Positions 14,179 to 21,873 of a stretch of 28,557 nucleotides of DNA are shown one piece after another. Below the pieces are notes generated by a model. That model saw only the letters and a program-made list of their open reading frames with translations. It ran no database searches and was not told the origin of the DNA. The DNA is from a virus, in the IMG/VR virus record IMGVR_UViG_3300042380_000120, positions 1-28,557 of that record; one strand, written 5' to 3'. Both the position numbers and the translations under genes were made by a program. Each line of letters opens with the position of its first letter. Position 1 is the stretch's first letter.

Positions 14179-15434
14179 TGAACCTCAACCCTCTCGCAAT
14201 TGCGGTTACTCGCTTTTCGGCGGGTGGTGATTATTACCCGGCGCTGCCTCTTGATTTCAGAACAAACGAGGCGCTTGACTCGCGGATCACGTTTACCCGC
14301 GCCAGCAATGCGACGTACTTTAATAGTTCTGGGGTTTTGCAGACTGCTGGTTCTGGTGTGGCACGCGCCAACCAATATCAAGACTACAACCCCTCCACAC
14401 TGGCACCGCTGGGGTTTCTGATTGAGGAGCAGCGGACTAATCTGCTTTTGCAAAGCGCAGACTTTGGGACATCGTGGGGAGCTAGTAACACAACGGTTAC
14501 CACCAACAGCACTGCATCACCAGACGGCGGGACGAACGCGGACACTATTGCTCACACCGCTGCAGGCGGCGCTATTAACCAGACAACTCAAGCCTTTACC
14601 GCTGGCTCAACTGTTACTTTTAGTGTTTTTGCGAAAAAGAACGCGTCCAATTTTGTACGGCTTGAAATTGGTAACTTGGTTAATTGTTGGTTTAATCTCA
14701 ACACCGGGGCCACTGCAACCAATAATGCTGGGTCTGGCAACGTGCTTTTCTCGGCCAAGTCAATTCAGGCAATCAACAACGGCTGGTATCGGTGTGTTCT
14801 TACCGTAACCACGACAGTGGTGACCAGTCTCGCAGTCCTTATCTACGCCACGAACGCAGACAACACAACGTCTGCCAATGGCAGCAGTATCTACGTCTGG
14901 GGCGCACAAGCCGAAGTCGGTGCATTCGCAACGAGTTACATCGCCACCACCACCGCAGCAGCCACCCGCCTCGCTGACGTTGCGAGCATTACAGGCGCGA
15001 ACTTCTCGTCGTTCTGGACTGCTAGTGAGGGGACAGTGGTTGTTCGCGGAGATTATTCTTATATTGCAACTGGGCAACCCGGACTTGTGCGAGCAGATGA
15101 TGGCACTGATGGCGAGCGAATGATGCTCGCCATAACAGGTGGAACTCAACGATTTACTATTGTTGACGGAAGCGTGGAAGTAGCCGACATTTCGCGTACT
15201 GGGGTAATTGTCGGAACTCCTTTTGCGCAAGCTGCTGCGTACAAAGTAAACGACTGTGCCTCCGTCGTAAATGGCGGAACGGCAGGAACTGACGCAACTG
15301 TGTCAATCCCAACTGTTACCACAATGAGATTTTCACGGACAATTGGTGCTGACTACCCAAACGGCCATATTCAATCCCTGTCCTACTACAACAAGCGTCT
15401 CAGCAACGAAACCCTGCAAGCACTGACGGTGTAA
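14178..15434 (+). CDS. Tail or head spike/fibre protein with lectin-like domains
   Basis: A 418-residue protein. LDFRTNEALDSRITFTRASNATYF, followed by GVLQTAG and LGFLIEEQRTNLLLQSADF (together about residues 25-96), is a motif set common at the N-terminus of phage fibres and secreted carbohydrate-binding proteins. The middle (about 100-255, ending near VWGAQAEVGAFATSYI) looks like a carbohydrate-binding jelly roll, and the C-terminal part (about 265-418, ending HIQSLSYYNKRLSNETLQAL) like a concanavalin A-type lectin fold. Its likely job is receptor binding. Arginine codons are almost all CGN, unlike the following lysis genes. Confidence 0.75.
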   Translation: MNLNPLAIAVTRFSAGGDYYPALPLDFRTNEALDSRITFTRASNATYFNSSGVLQTAGSGVARANQYQDYNPSTLAPLGFLIEEQRTNLLLQSADFGTSWGASNTTVTTNSTASPDGGTNADTIAHTAAGGAINQTTQAFTAGSTVTFSVFAKKNASNFVRLEIGNLVNCWFNLNTGATATNNAGSGNVLFSAKSIQAINNGWYRCVLTVTTTVVTSLAVLIYATNADNTTSANGSSIYVWGAQAEVGAFATSYIATTTAAATRLADVASITGANFSSFWTASEGTVVVRGDYSYIATGQPGLVRADDGTDGERMMLAITGGTQRFTIVDGSVEVADISRTGVIVGTPFAQAAAYKVNDCASVVNGGTAGTDATVSIPTVTTMRFSRTIGADYPNGHIQSLSYYNKRLSNETLQALTV

Positions 15435-15436
15435 TC

Positions 15437-15826
15437 ATGGACTATTTCCTACGTTTCCTCGAAGCCGACAAACCAGCCGTCAGAGCGTTAGGTATTCTTC
15501 TTGGCGAACTCCACAACACCGAAGACGGATCACTTGTTGGCAATGGCTTTGTCTACGTAGGCCACCTGACGGAGCCTACTGGAGAGACCATCGTGGATGA
15601 GCAGGGCATGGAGATTGCCCTTCAGCGGATCATCTGCAATGCCGCCGGAAAGCCGTACATCCATGCCAACTTGCGAACTAGCCAAGACTTGAAAGCCGTG
15701 GCTGAGTCGCTGGTTGCACAGAATCCTGCACTGTCTGATGCTCTGGCGAATCTCGGCAGGTTTTTTCTGCTCGACGACGAAGGAGCGCCACGCGCCCCCA
15801 AGTCTCCAAGAGTTGTTTTTGCTTAA
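15437..15826 (+). CDS. Hypothetical protein after the spike gene
   Basis: A 129-residue protein (MDYFLRFLEADKPAVRALGILLGEL...) starting 2 nt after the spike stop. A central EQGMEIALQRIICNAAGKPYIHANL segment and a helical SLVAQNPALSDALANLGRF follow. No family recognised. Composition matches the spike gene rather than the lysis genes, and the position suggests a fibre chaperone or accessory acquired with the spike. Role is inference only. Confidence 0.55.
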   Translation: MDYFLRFLEADKPAVRALGILLGELHNTEDGSLVGNGFVYVGHLTEPTGETIVDEQGMEIALQRIICNAAGKPYIHANLRTSQDLKAVAESLVAQNPALSDALANLGRFFLLDDEGAPRAPKSPRVVFA

Positions 15827-15839
15827 TAAGGAGCTTGCC

Positions 15840-16061
15840 GTGGATTACCAAGTCCTTTTCAACCTTGCTGTTACTGCTTCTGCTTTCTTTGGTGGTTGGA
15901 TTCTATCCCGAATATACACAGCTATTGATCGGTTAGATGAAGATGTCAGGGAGCTTCCTTTGAAGTATGTTGCTAAGGATGATTACCGTAGTGACCTGAA
16001 AGAAATCAAAGAACACCTCGCAAGAATTCTTGATAAAATCGATGAGAAGGCTGATAAATGA
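15840..16061 (+). CDS. Single-TM membrane protein of the lysis cassette
   Basis: A 73-residue protein with one N-terminal membrane segment (residues about 5-27, LFNLAVTASAFFGGWILSRIY) and a charged coiled-coil tail with ELPLKYVAKDDYRSDLKEIKE and IDEKADK at the end. This 'ELP..YV.KDDY' form is common next to holin and lysozyme genes in phages and is often labelled holin or spanin-like, without firm proof. GTG 15840 is chosen for the AAGGAG (15828-15833) 6 nt upstream; an open frame extends back to 15714 but lies inside the previous gene. The stop overlaps the holin ATG. Confidence 0.7.
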   Translation: MDYQVLFNLAVTASAFFGGWILSRIYTAIDRLDEDVRELPLKYVAKDDYRSDLKEIKEHLARILDKIDEKADK

Positions 16062-16528
16062 TTCTAGAGTCAACCATTGGTGGGATTGTCGGAGGCTTGT
16101 TCAGGATACTCCCTGAAGGTCTCAAGCTGCTTGATAGGAAGAACGAACGCAATCATGAACTAGCCATGCTTGAGGTAGAGTTTAGGTTTGCTCAGGCTAG
16201 GGCAGAACATGAGATGCGGAGGATCGATGCCAGCATGACCTTGGCTGAGATGGACGCTATAGGTAATGCCATCAAAGAGCAGGGACAGACAGCAAGGTCA
16301 GCAGGGTGGTTCGTAGCGGCCATGTCGGCCTTGGTAAGGCCCTTGGTGACTTACTGGTTCGTGGTTATGTATTCCCTGGTAAAGATCATCTCTATGCAGA
16401 TGGCAGTCGCCAGTGGTGCTGATTGGAAAGAAGTAATCATTAGCAATTGGACTATGGATGATATGTCCATGTTGACAATGGTGCTTACTTTCTGGTTTGT
16501 AGGACGAGTATACGAACGCACCAAATGA
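16058..16528 (+). CDS. Holin, GTA 3-TM type
   Basis: A 156-residue protein. A hydrophobic N-terminal helix (residues 5-18, STIGGIVGGLFRIL) is followed by a long amphipathic charged helix (25-80). Two membrane segments then follow, at about 93-118 (VRPLVTYWFVVMYSLVKIISM) and 136-150 (MSMLTMVLTFWFVG). The RPLVTYWFV and FWFVGR signatures match the 3-TM holin family described for gene transfer agent release. It would make membrane lesions that let the cytoplasmic lysozyme reach the wall. It overlaps both neighbours by ATGA. Confidence 0.8.
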   Translation: MILESTIGGIVGGLFRILPEGLKLLDRKNERNHELAMLEVEFRFAQARAEHEMRRIDASMTLAEMDAIGNAIKEQGQTARSAGWFVAAMSALVRPLVTYWFVVMYSLVKIISMQMAVASGADWKEVIISNWTMDDMSMLTMVLTFWFVGRVYERTK

Positions 16529-16974
16529 AACAGGCCCTGAGTAGTGCCGTTGAGTTGGCAAAGCACTTCGAGGGGCTTAGGTTATCTCCTTATCTTTGTC
16601 CCGCTGGTGTTCCCACGCAAGGTTATGGGACAGTGTGGAAACCAGATGGCACCAAGGTCAACTTACACGATCCTGCCATCACTGAAGCCACCGCAGAGCC
16701 TTGGTTAATTACTACCCTTGAAGACATCTGCATCAACCTAGCCAAGGTATCCCCTGTATTGGTAATGAATGAGAATGCTTGGGGAGCCATAGCAGACTTT
16801 GTATATAACCTCGGCATCAGTAGATACAAAAGCAGTACCTTGAAGAAGAGGATTGATAAAGAGGATTTTCAAGGTGCTGGTGTTGAGTTGCTAAGATGGA
16901 ACAGGGCAGGTGGTAGGGTGCTGGCGGGGCTTGTGAGGCGCAGGCAAGCAGAAAGGGAACTGATGCTGCAATGA
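16525..16974 (+). CDS. Endolysin, GH24 lysozyme with Cys-type active site
   Basis: A 149-residue lysozyme of the T4/P22/lambdoid GH24 family that cleaves the MurNAc-GlcNAc bond of peptidoglycan. The catalytic block HFEGLRLSPYLCPAGVPTQGYGT gives E16, C25 and T31, matching T4 lysozyme E11, D20 and T26 by spacing; here Asp is replaced by Cys, as in phage P1 Lyz. The family core AWGAIADFVYNLG (near 85-97) and C-terminal GLVRRRQAERELM are present. No signal peptide or SAR segment is seen, so export should depend on the upstream holin. It overlaps both neighbours by ATGA. Confidence 0.92.
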   Translation: MKQALSSAVELAKHFEGLRLSPYLCPAGVPTQGYGTVWKPDGTKVNLHDPAITEATAEPWLITTLEDICINLAKVSPVLVMNENAWGAIADFVYNLGISRYKSSTLKKRIDKEDFQGAGVELLRWNRAGGRVLAGLVRRRQAERELMLQ

Positions 16975-17393
16975 CTACAATAGCCTACCGAGATGGTGTT
17001 ATAGCGTTTGATTCTAGGTTGTCAGAAGAAGACCTTATTATTTCTGACACCTATGACAAGAGTTACAAAGAAGATGGTTTGAATATCTTCTTCGCAGGTA
17101 GTGTTGTACTGGTGCCTATGCTGGTGGAGTTTATAGTCAACGGTAGCCAGATAGAGATACCTGGGGAGCTTGAGGCTCTTGTATGGATGGACAATGAACT
17201 ACTGTGGGCTGGTCTGTCTGATGGGTATTACTATAAGTTACCTATCAAACTAGACACCTGCTTTGCCATTGGCTCTGGCAAGCCCCATGCCTACACAGCT
17301 ATGGATATGGGTGCTGATGCGCCATTGGCTGTGAAGATGGCAATGCGCAGGGACAAGAACACAGGCGGTCTTATTAATTCCTTTCGATTGTAG
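16971..17393 (+). CDS. Proteasome-like Ntn-hydrolase (HslV-type peptidase)
   Basis: A 140-residue protein starting MTTIAYRDGVIAFDSR. Removing Met would expose Thr as N-terminal nucleophile, as in HslV and proteasome beta subunits. D14 lines up with the family Asp, and K30 or K33 may supply the active-site Lys. FFAGSVV and FAIGSGKPHAYTAMDMGA-like blocks match the conserved AGS and GSG-AxxA regions. It is shorter than bacterial HslV (about 175 residues), and no ATPase partner is in the window. Comparable short Ntn proteins are known in podoviruses; their substrate is unsettled. It is coupled by ATGA to the lysozyme gene. Virion processing or host protein turnover are options. Confidence 0.8.
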   Translation: MTTIAYRDGVIAFDSRLSEEDLIISDTYDKSYKEDGLNIFFAGSVVLVPMLVEFIVNGSQIEIPGELEALVWMDNELLWAGLSDGYYYKLPIKLDTCFAIGSGKPHAYTAMDMGADAPLAVKMAMRRDKNTGGLINSFRL

Positions 17394-17404
17394 GGGCGCA
17401 ACCA

Positions 17405-18619
17405 ATGCCTTTTGAAGTATCTGGTTTTAATCCATATGGCCTTATAGGCAGCATTGCCAGAAGCGTCTTTGGAGGTATGGGTGGTTATAACCCTCCTATA
17501 TCCCCTTACGGAGACATTGGCGGCCCGCGTGATATTTACAGTGCTTCTAGCCCTTCGTTAGAAACACAGCAAAGCATGAGTGATTACATCCTGAATAACC
17601 CTGACTTGGCTGCTGCCTACACAGGGGGCGGTGGTGTAGACCTTGGTGGGGGATTGATTCTTACCAATAGGGGTTTGTTTGATACTGCTAGAGGTGAGGT
17701 TGTTGGGACACCACCATTGATGCCTGTGAGCACACAACCTACTGGGGGTGGTGGGAGCACTAGCAGCGCATCTACTAGCGCCAGTGAGAGCAGTACACCA
17801 AGTGTAGATACAACTATCGTAGGGGGCGACCCAGACATTATTAGAGGCCCTACAATTAGTGCTGGCGACCTTGGTGGGGCTTCTACAGGGCCTCGACAGG
17901 TTCCAGCTACTGGTAATGAATATGTATATCCTAATGAGAAGATTATTAGCCCTGATGCTGAACTAGTCAGAGTGCACAATAACCCTGACGGGTCTAGTGT
18001 GCTTGTGTATAGCGATGGCGCTGAAGTCTTTAATCCTAATGGTAAGAACCCTGACTTTACTAAGTGGCCTACGACGCCAACACCCGGAGCAGTAGCTGAG
18101 ACACAGCAGCCTACAGACTGGAATAAGGTCATTGATGAATGGTTAATCTTTAATCCTAATGCTACTAAAGAGCAGGCTAGACAGACCGGACAGGCTGCTA
18201 ATGTGCCTGCTGATATTCTCAATACAAGACTAGAAGAAAGATTTCCCTCTAATGCTGGCGGTGCTGAAGGCACAGGTGGCACAGGTGGCACAGGAGGCAC
18301 GGGCGGCACCGGAGGCACAGGTGGCACAGGTGGGACTACAGGCACTGCAACCACCGGAGGCACTACGGGCACAGCGACTACAGGGACTACTGGCACCACT
18401 ACTACAGGTACTACAGGAACAGGAGGCACAGGTGGCGGTACTGGCGGAGGCACTGGTGGTGGCACAGGCACTGGTGTAGGCCCTGGTATTGGTGTGACAA
18501 GTAAAGAAGCTACGCGCACCAGTGATGCCTTGTTCGGTACTGACCTGTTCAGATTCCAGCAGGAATACAGCTTGCTTGGTAACTTGTTGAGCTACAACAA
18601 CAGAGGCTTGTTTCGATGA
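17405..18619 (+). CDS. Gly/Thr-rich repeat protein, probable virion component
   Basis: A 404-residue protein with a Gly/Pro-rich N-terminus (MPFEVSGFNPYGLIG), a Ser/Thr linker, a folded-looking part (about 165-275, containing NEYVYPNEKIISPDAELVRV and an LIFNPNATKEQARQTGQAA helix), a long Thr-Gly-Gly repeat (about 289-358) and a short helical end (FRFQQEYSLLGNLL). AGGGG (17392-17396) precedes the ATG. It sits between the lysis genes and the tail tube and shares a 4-nt overlap with the tube gene. Similar repeat-bearing proteins occur at this place in related phages; role unknown. Confidence 0.65.
   Translation: MPFEVSGFNPYGLIGSIARSVFGGMGGYNPPISPYGDIGGPRDIYSASSPSLETQQSMSDYILNNPDLAAAYTGGGGVDLGGGLILTNRGLFDTARGEVVGTPPLMPVSTQPTGGGGSTSSASTSASESSTPSVDTTIVGGDPDIIRGPTISAGDLGGASTGPRQVPATGNEYVYPNEKIISPDAELVRVHNNPDGSSVLVYSDGAEVFNPNGKNPDFTKWPTTPTPGAVAETQQPTDWNKVIDEWLIFNPNATKEQARQTGQAANVPADILNTRLEERFPSNAGGAEGTGGTGGTGGTGGTGGTGGTGGTTGTATTGGTTGTATTGTTGTTTTGTTGTGGTGGGTGGGTGGGTGTGVGPGIGVTSKEATRTSDALFGTDLFRFQQEYSLLGNLLSYNNRGLFR
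18269..18480 (+). repeat. Imperfect 9-bp tandem repeat encoding Thr-Gly-Gly
   Basis: About 70 codons made from units such as GGCACAGGT, reading TGG, TGT and TGGG variants in the 17405 gene. The opposite strand has a long open frame for the same reason, which is not a gene. Unit length is a multiple of three, so expansions stay in frame. Confidence 0.9.
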
Positions 18620-19263
18620 CTTATTTAGATTTAATCAACAGAGTCCTTATCAGGCTTCGTGAGGCTCAGGTAGCTACCCCTACCGACACCGACTACAGCA
18701 AGTTGGTAGGTTACTTGGTGAATGATGCTAAGAGCATTGTAGAGGCTGCTTGGGACTGGGCTGCTCTCCGCACTACTAAAACTGTTACAGCAGTATCAGG
18801 AACTAACACCTATACCATCACAGGCTCTGGTGGTACTTATAAGTTCCTTGATGCTTATAACTCTACATCTAAGTTCAGACTTCAGTTGTTGTCTCAGAAT
18901 GAGATGAACACAAGGATTAACCTGAACACAGCAGCCACTAGTGCCCCTGAATACTTCAGTCTCAATGGTTTCGATAGCAATGGGGATCAGAACATCATTG
19001 TGTATCCTACCCCTGATGCTACTTACTCCTTGAAGTTTGACATGGTTATCCGGGAGCCTGAGTTGACTGCCAGTGCGCAGGAGACTGCGTTGCCTACTCA
19101 GCCTATCCTGCTTTACGCATGGGCTATGGCAACTAGGGAGCGGGGCGAGACTGGGGGCATGGCGGCTCAGGAGATATTTGGCCTAGCTGATAGAGCCTTG
19201 GCAGACGCTGTGGCCTTAGAAGCCAGTAAGTACCAAGCAGAACTTCTCTGGAGGCCTGTGTAA
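18616..19263 (+). CDS. Tail tubular protein A (T7 gp11-like adaptor)
   Basis: A 215-residue protein that forms the ring linking portal and nozzle in podovirus tails. Family features are the N-terminal helix (YLDLINRVLIRLREAQV), LVGYLVNDAKSIVEAAWDWAALR (about 31-53), a central beta part with NIIVYPTPD, and C-terminal helices (RERGETGGMAAQEIFGLADRAL). Length is close to T7 gp11 (196 residues). It is coupled to its neighbours by ATGA upstream and TAATG downstream and is followed by the nozzle gene, the classic pair. Confidence 0.9.
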   Translation: MTYLDLINRVLIRLREAQVATPTDTDYSKLVGYLVNDAKSIVEAAWDWAALRTTKTVTAVSGTNTYTITGSGGTYKFLDAYNSTSKFRLQLLSQNEMNTRINLNTAATSAPEYFSLNGFDSNGDQNIIVYPTPDATYSLKFDMVIREPELTASAQETALPTQPILLYAWAMATRERGETGGMAAQEIFGLADRALADAVALEASKYQAELLWRPV

Positions 19264-20783
19264 TGGCACAGCCCTTACAGACAATTACCATATCAGCACC
19301 AGGGTTCTTTGGGATCAATACCCAAGACTCCCCTATTGGCTTGAACCCTGCCTTTGCCTCCATAGCTGATAACTGTGTTATTGACCAGTATGGCCGTATA
19401 GGGGCTAGGAAGGGCTATGTTTATGTAACAACTAACTCTAGTCCATTAGGCACCAGTGCTGGAGTAGAGGCCCTACACGAACATATAGAAGCCAACGGTA
19501 CTTCCAAGTTCTTCAGTGGTGGTAATAATAAGATATTCACAGGCACAACATCACTGACTGATGTCACCCCAGCCTCCTACACCATCACTGCTAACAACTG
19601 GAAGATAGTGTCTTTTAATAATGCTGTGTACTTCTTCCAGCATGACTATGAACCTCTGGTGTATCAGGAAAGCACAGGCACTGTCGTCAAGATGTCCAGT
19701 GTCTCTGGAGCCTCTGGTACGCCTCCTGAGGGCAACGAAGGCATTGCAGCCTACGGCAGGCTCTGGGTGGCTAACCTGCCCTCTGACAAGTCTACGGTGT
19801 ACTGGTCAGACTTGCTGCTAGGTTCTAAGTGGAATACAGGCTCTGCTGGCTCTATCAATGTCAGTGAGTACTGGCCTACAGGGTATGATGAGATCGTAGC
19901 TCTAGCGGCCCACAACGGCTTCCTGTATATCTTTGGTAGGAACTCTATCCTCATCTACTCTGGTGCCAATGACCCAGCAACGATGGTGTTGCAGGATGCT
20001 GTCAGCAACATAGGCTGCATAGCCAGAGACTCTGTACAGAACACAGGGGGAGACATCATCTTCCTGAGTGCCCAGGGTGTCATGTCTCTCGGCAGGGTGA
20101 TTCAGGAGAAGTCCACACCTATCAAAGACATTAGTAAGAATGTCAGGACTGATTTGACCTCCCTGGTGCCTCTGGAGACTGGGAACATCAAGTCACTCTA
20201 TAGCCCTGAAGAAGCCTTCTACATCATTACATTTCCTATTAATAATGTTACCTACTGCTTTGACATGAGAGCACCATTGCAGGATGGGTCACACAGGGCT
20301 ACTACTTGGACTGGCATAGAGCCATTGGCTATGGTGCGCCGCAGGAATGGTGTCATCTACTTTGGTCATCCGCTGGGAATTAGTCAGTACATAGGCTACT
20401 TAGACAACAATGCCACCTACTTGATGCGGTACTTCAGTATTCCTTTGGACTTCGGTAATGCTGCCAATCTTAAGTTCCTCAAGACTTTTACCATTACCCT
20501 CATTGGGGGTTCTAATGCACAGACTACTCTCAGTTGGAGTTATGACTATGAATATAACTATCAACAGAGAACATTTTCCTTTGGTGGTGGCGATCTTGCT
20601 GAATATAACGTAGATGAATACAACATAGCTGAGTACACACCAGGTATTCTAATTAGGCGACCTTCTGTTCAAGGTAGTGGGTCAGGGACTGTAGTCACTG
20701 TTGGTGTCCAATCCATCATGAACGGAAGCCTCATTTCTATTCAAAAGATAGACATCCTGGCACTCATTGGGAGACTGATATGA
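19263..20783 (+). CDS. Tail tubular protein B (T7 gp12-like nozzle)
   Basis: A 506-residue beta-rich protein. ISAPGFFGINTQDSPIGL and FASIADNCVIDQYGRIGARKGY at the N-terminus are typical of the gp12 nozzle family, followed by repeated propeller-like segments (WKIVSFNNAVYFFQ, GRLWVANLPSDKSTVYWSD, GFLYIFGRNSILIYSG). It forms the distal tail nozzle that contacts fibres and closes the channel. It is shorter than T7 gp12 (794 residues), which is usual for relatives of this kind. It overlaps the tube A stop by one base and the next gene by four. Confidence 0.9.
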   Translation: MAQPLQTITISAPGFFGINTQDSPIGLNPAFASIADNCVIDQYGRIGARKGYVYVTTNSSPLGTSAGVEALHEHIEANGTSKFFSGGNNKIFTGTTSLTDVTPASYTITANNWKIVSFNNAVYFFQHDYEPLVYQESTGTVVKMSSVSGASGTPPEGNEGIAAYGRLWVANLPSDKSTVYWSDLLLGSKWNTGSAGSINVSEYWPTGYDEIVALAAHNGFLYIFGRNSILIYSGANDPATMVLQDAVSNIGCIARDSVQNTGGDIIFLSAQGVMSLGRVIQEKSTPIKDISKNVRTDLTSLVPLETGNIKSLYSPEEAFYIITFPINNVTYCFDMRAPLQDGSHRATTWTGIEPLAMVRRRNGVIYFGHPLGISQYIGYLDNNATYLMRYFSIPLDFGNAANLKFLKTFTITLIGGSNAQTTLSWSYDYEYNYQQRTFSFGGGDLAEYNVDEYNIAEYTPGILIRRPSVQGSGSGTVVTVGVQSIMNGSLISIQKIDILALIGRLI

Positions 20784-21013
20784 GTTCTTACACAAAGACT
20801 ACCAACTTTGCTACCAAGGATGCCCTTGCTTCTGGCAACCCAGCAAAGGTGGTCAAAGGCACTGAGATCAATACTGAATTCGATAACATTGCAACAGCAG
20901 TCAATAGCAAGGCAGACACTGCCAGCCCTACCTTAACAGGTACGGTGACTGCTACCACTGTCAACGTCACAGGTACACTGACGGCTGGCACCATTGATGG
21001 AGGGACGTACTAA
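20780..21013 (+). CDS. Small tail fibre stalk protein
   Basis: A 77-residue protein with a conserved-looking start (SSYTKTTNFATKDALASGNP, KVVKGTEINTEFDNIATAV) and a Thr/Val-rich end (SPTLTGTVTATTVNVTGTLTAGTIDGG). The end has the shape of a triple-stranded fibre shaft. Short proteins of this make-up follow the nozzle gene in other podoviruses and probably serve as a fibre adaptor. ATGA and TAATG overlaps tie it to both neighbours. Confidence 0.7.
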   Translation: MSSYTKTTNFATKDALASGNPAKVVKGTEINTEFDNIATAVNSKADTASPTLTGTVTATTVNVTGTLTAGTIDGGTY

Positions 21014-21861
21014 TGAATCCTGGGGATGTTCTAGCTGGTTTGCTTGGTGTAGGTGCCACAGGTGCCTTGGCTAACTATGGTCTCAGGGAGACTGAGCAGG
21101 CGGGCACAGCCGCTGCTAATCAACTGACAAACCTTGCAGGACAACTGCGGTCTGATCTTCAGTTCCGGCCTTACACGGTCACTACAGGCACTGGTACCAC
21201 TACCTCAGGCCCTACCGGCACCACCGTAGGGATTACACCAGAGCTAGAGGCTCTCCAGAACCAGCTGAGGTCTGGTGCAGGCTCTTTGTTCAGCACAGCC
21301 ACAGCACCCCTACAGGGACGGGCAGCAGAGATCACAGCAGCCTTGGAAGCCGCAGCAGCCCCTAGCAGGGAGAGGGACTACCTTGGCTTGGAGAATCGAT
21401 TGTTCCAGCAGGGTCGCGGCAACGTAAGCACAGCAGCCTTTGGTGGTACTCCTGAACTTCTAGCCTTCAACAAGGCTCTAGAAGAACAAAGGATGATGAA
21501 TGCTCTTACAGGACGCCAGCAGGCTATCGGAGAGCAGGTACAAGCCTACAACGTAGGTGCTGGTATGCTCGGACAGTCCTTCCTGCCCCAGCAGCAGGCA
21601 TTGCAGGCCTTGGGCATTGCTGTCAACCCGATGGAACTGGCTCAACGTATGCAGACCCAGCAGGCTGTTACGGGTGCTGAACTCACTCAGGCAGCAGCAG
21701 AGGCTCAGTTGCAGTCCTCGCAGCAGGCTAATGCGCTCCGTCAGGTATACTTGCAGCAGGCTCTACAGGGTCTTTTCTCACCTCAATACACTGTTACTAA
21801 CAATGCTATTAATCAGGTGCCTAGTCTGATCGGTGGGCTTTTCGGCAGTCTGTTTAAATAA
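21013..21861 (+). CDS. Internal virion (ejection) protein, gp14-like by position
   Basis: A 282-residue Ala/Gln-rich helical protein. A hydrophobic N-terminus (LAGLLGVGATGALANYGL, residues 6-23) could insert in a membrane. A Thr/Gly linker (TTGTGTTTSGPTG, near 57-69) and long helices with runs of Gln/Ala follow, ending in LIGGLFGSLF. Order after tail tube genes, with two further large proteins next, matches the T7 gp14-15-16 set that leaves the head to span the envelope. Sequence similarity to T7 gp14 is not visible, so the call rests on position and composition. Confidence 0.65.
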   Translation: MNPGDVLAGLLGVGATGALANYGLRETEQAGTAAANQLTNLAGQLRSDLQFRPYTVTTGTGTTTSGPTGTTVGITPELEALQNQLRSGAGSLFSTATAPLQGRAAEITAALEAAAAPSRERDYLGLENRLFQQGRGNVSTAAFGGTPELLAFNKALEEQRMMNALTGRQQAIGEQVQAYNVGAGMLGQSFLPQQQALQALGIAVNPMELAQRMQTQQAVTGAELTQAAAEAQLQSSQQANALRQVYLQQALQGLFSPQYTVTNNAINQVPSLIGGLFGSLFK

Positions 21862-21873
21862 GAGGCATAGATA

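Noticed and set aside
18269-18480. CRISPR-like repeats
   Set aside because: The repeats are contiguous coding triplets without spacers.
17617-18519. 300-residue minus-strand open frame
   Set aside because: It is the complement of the Gly/Thr-rich repeat; the product is Val/Pro repeats with no start signal, and its strand opposes a well-supported operon.
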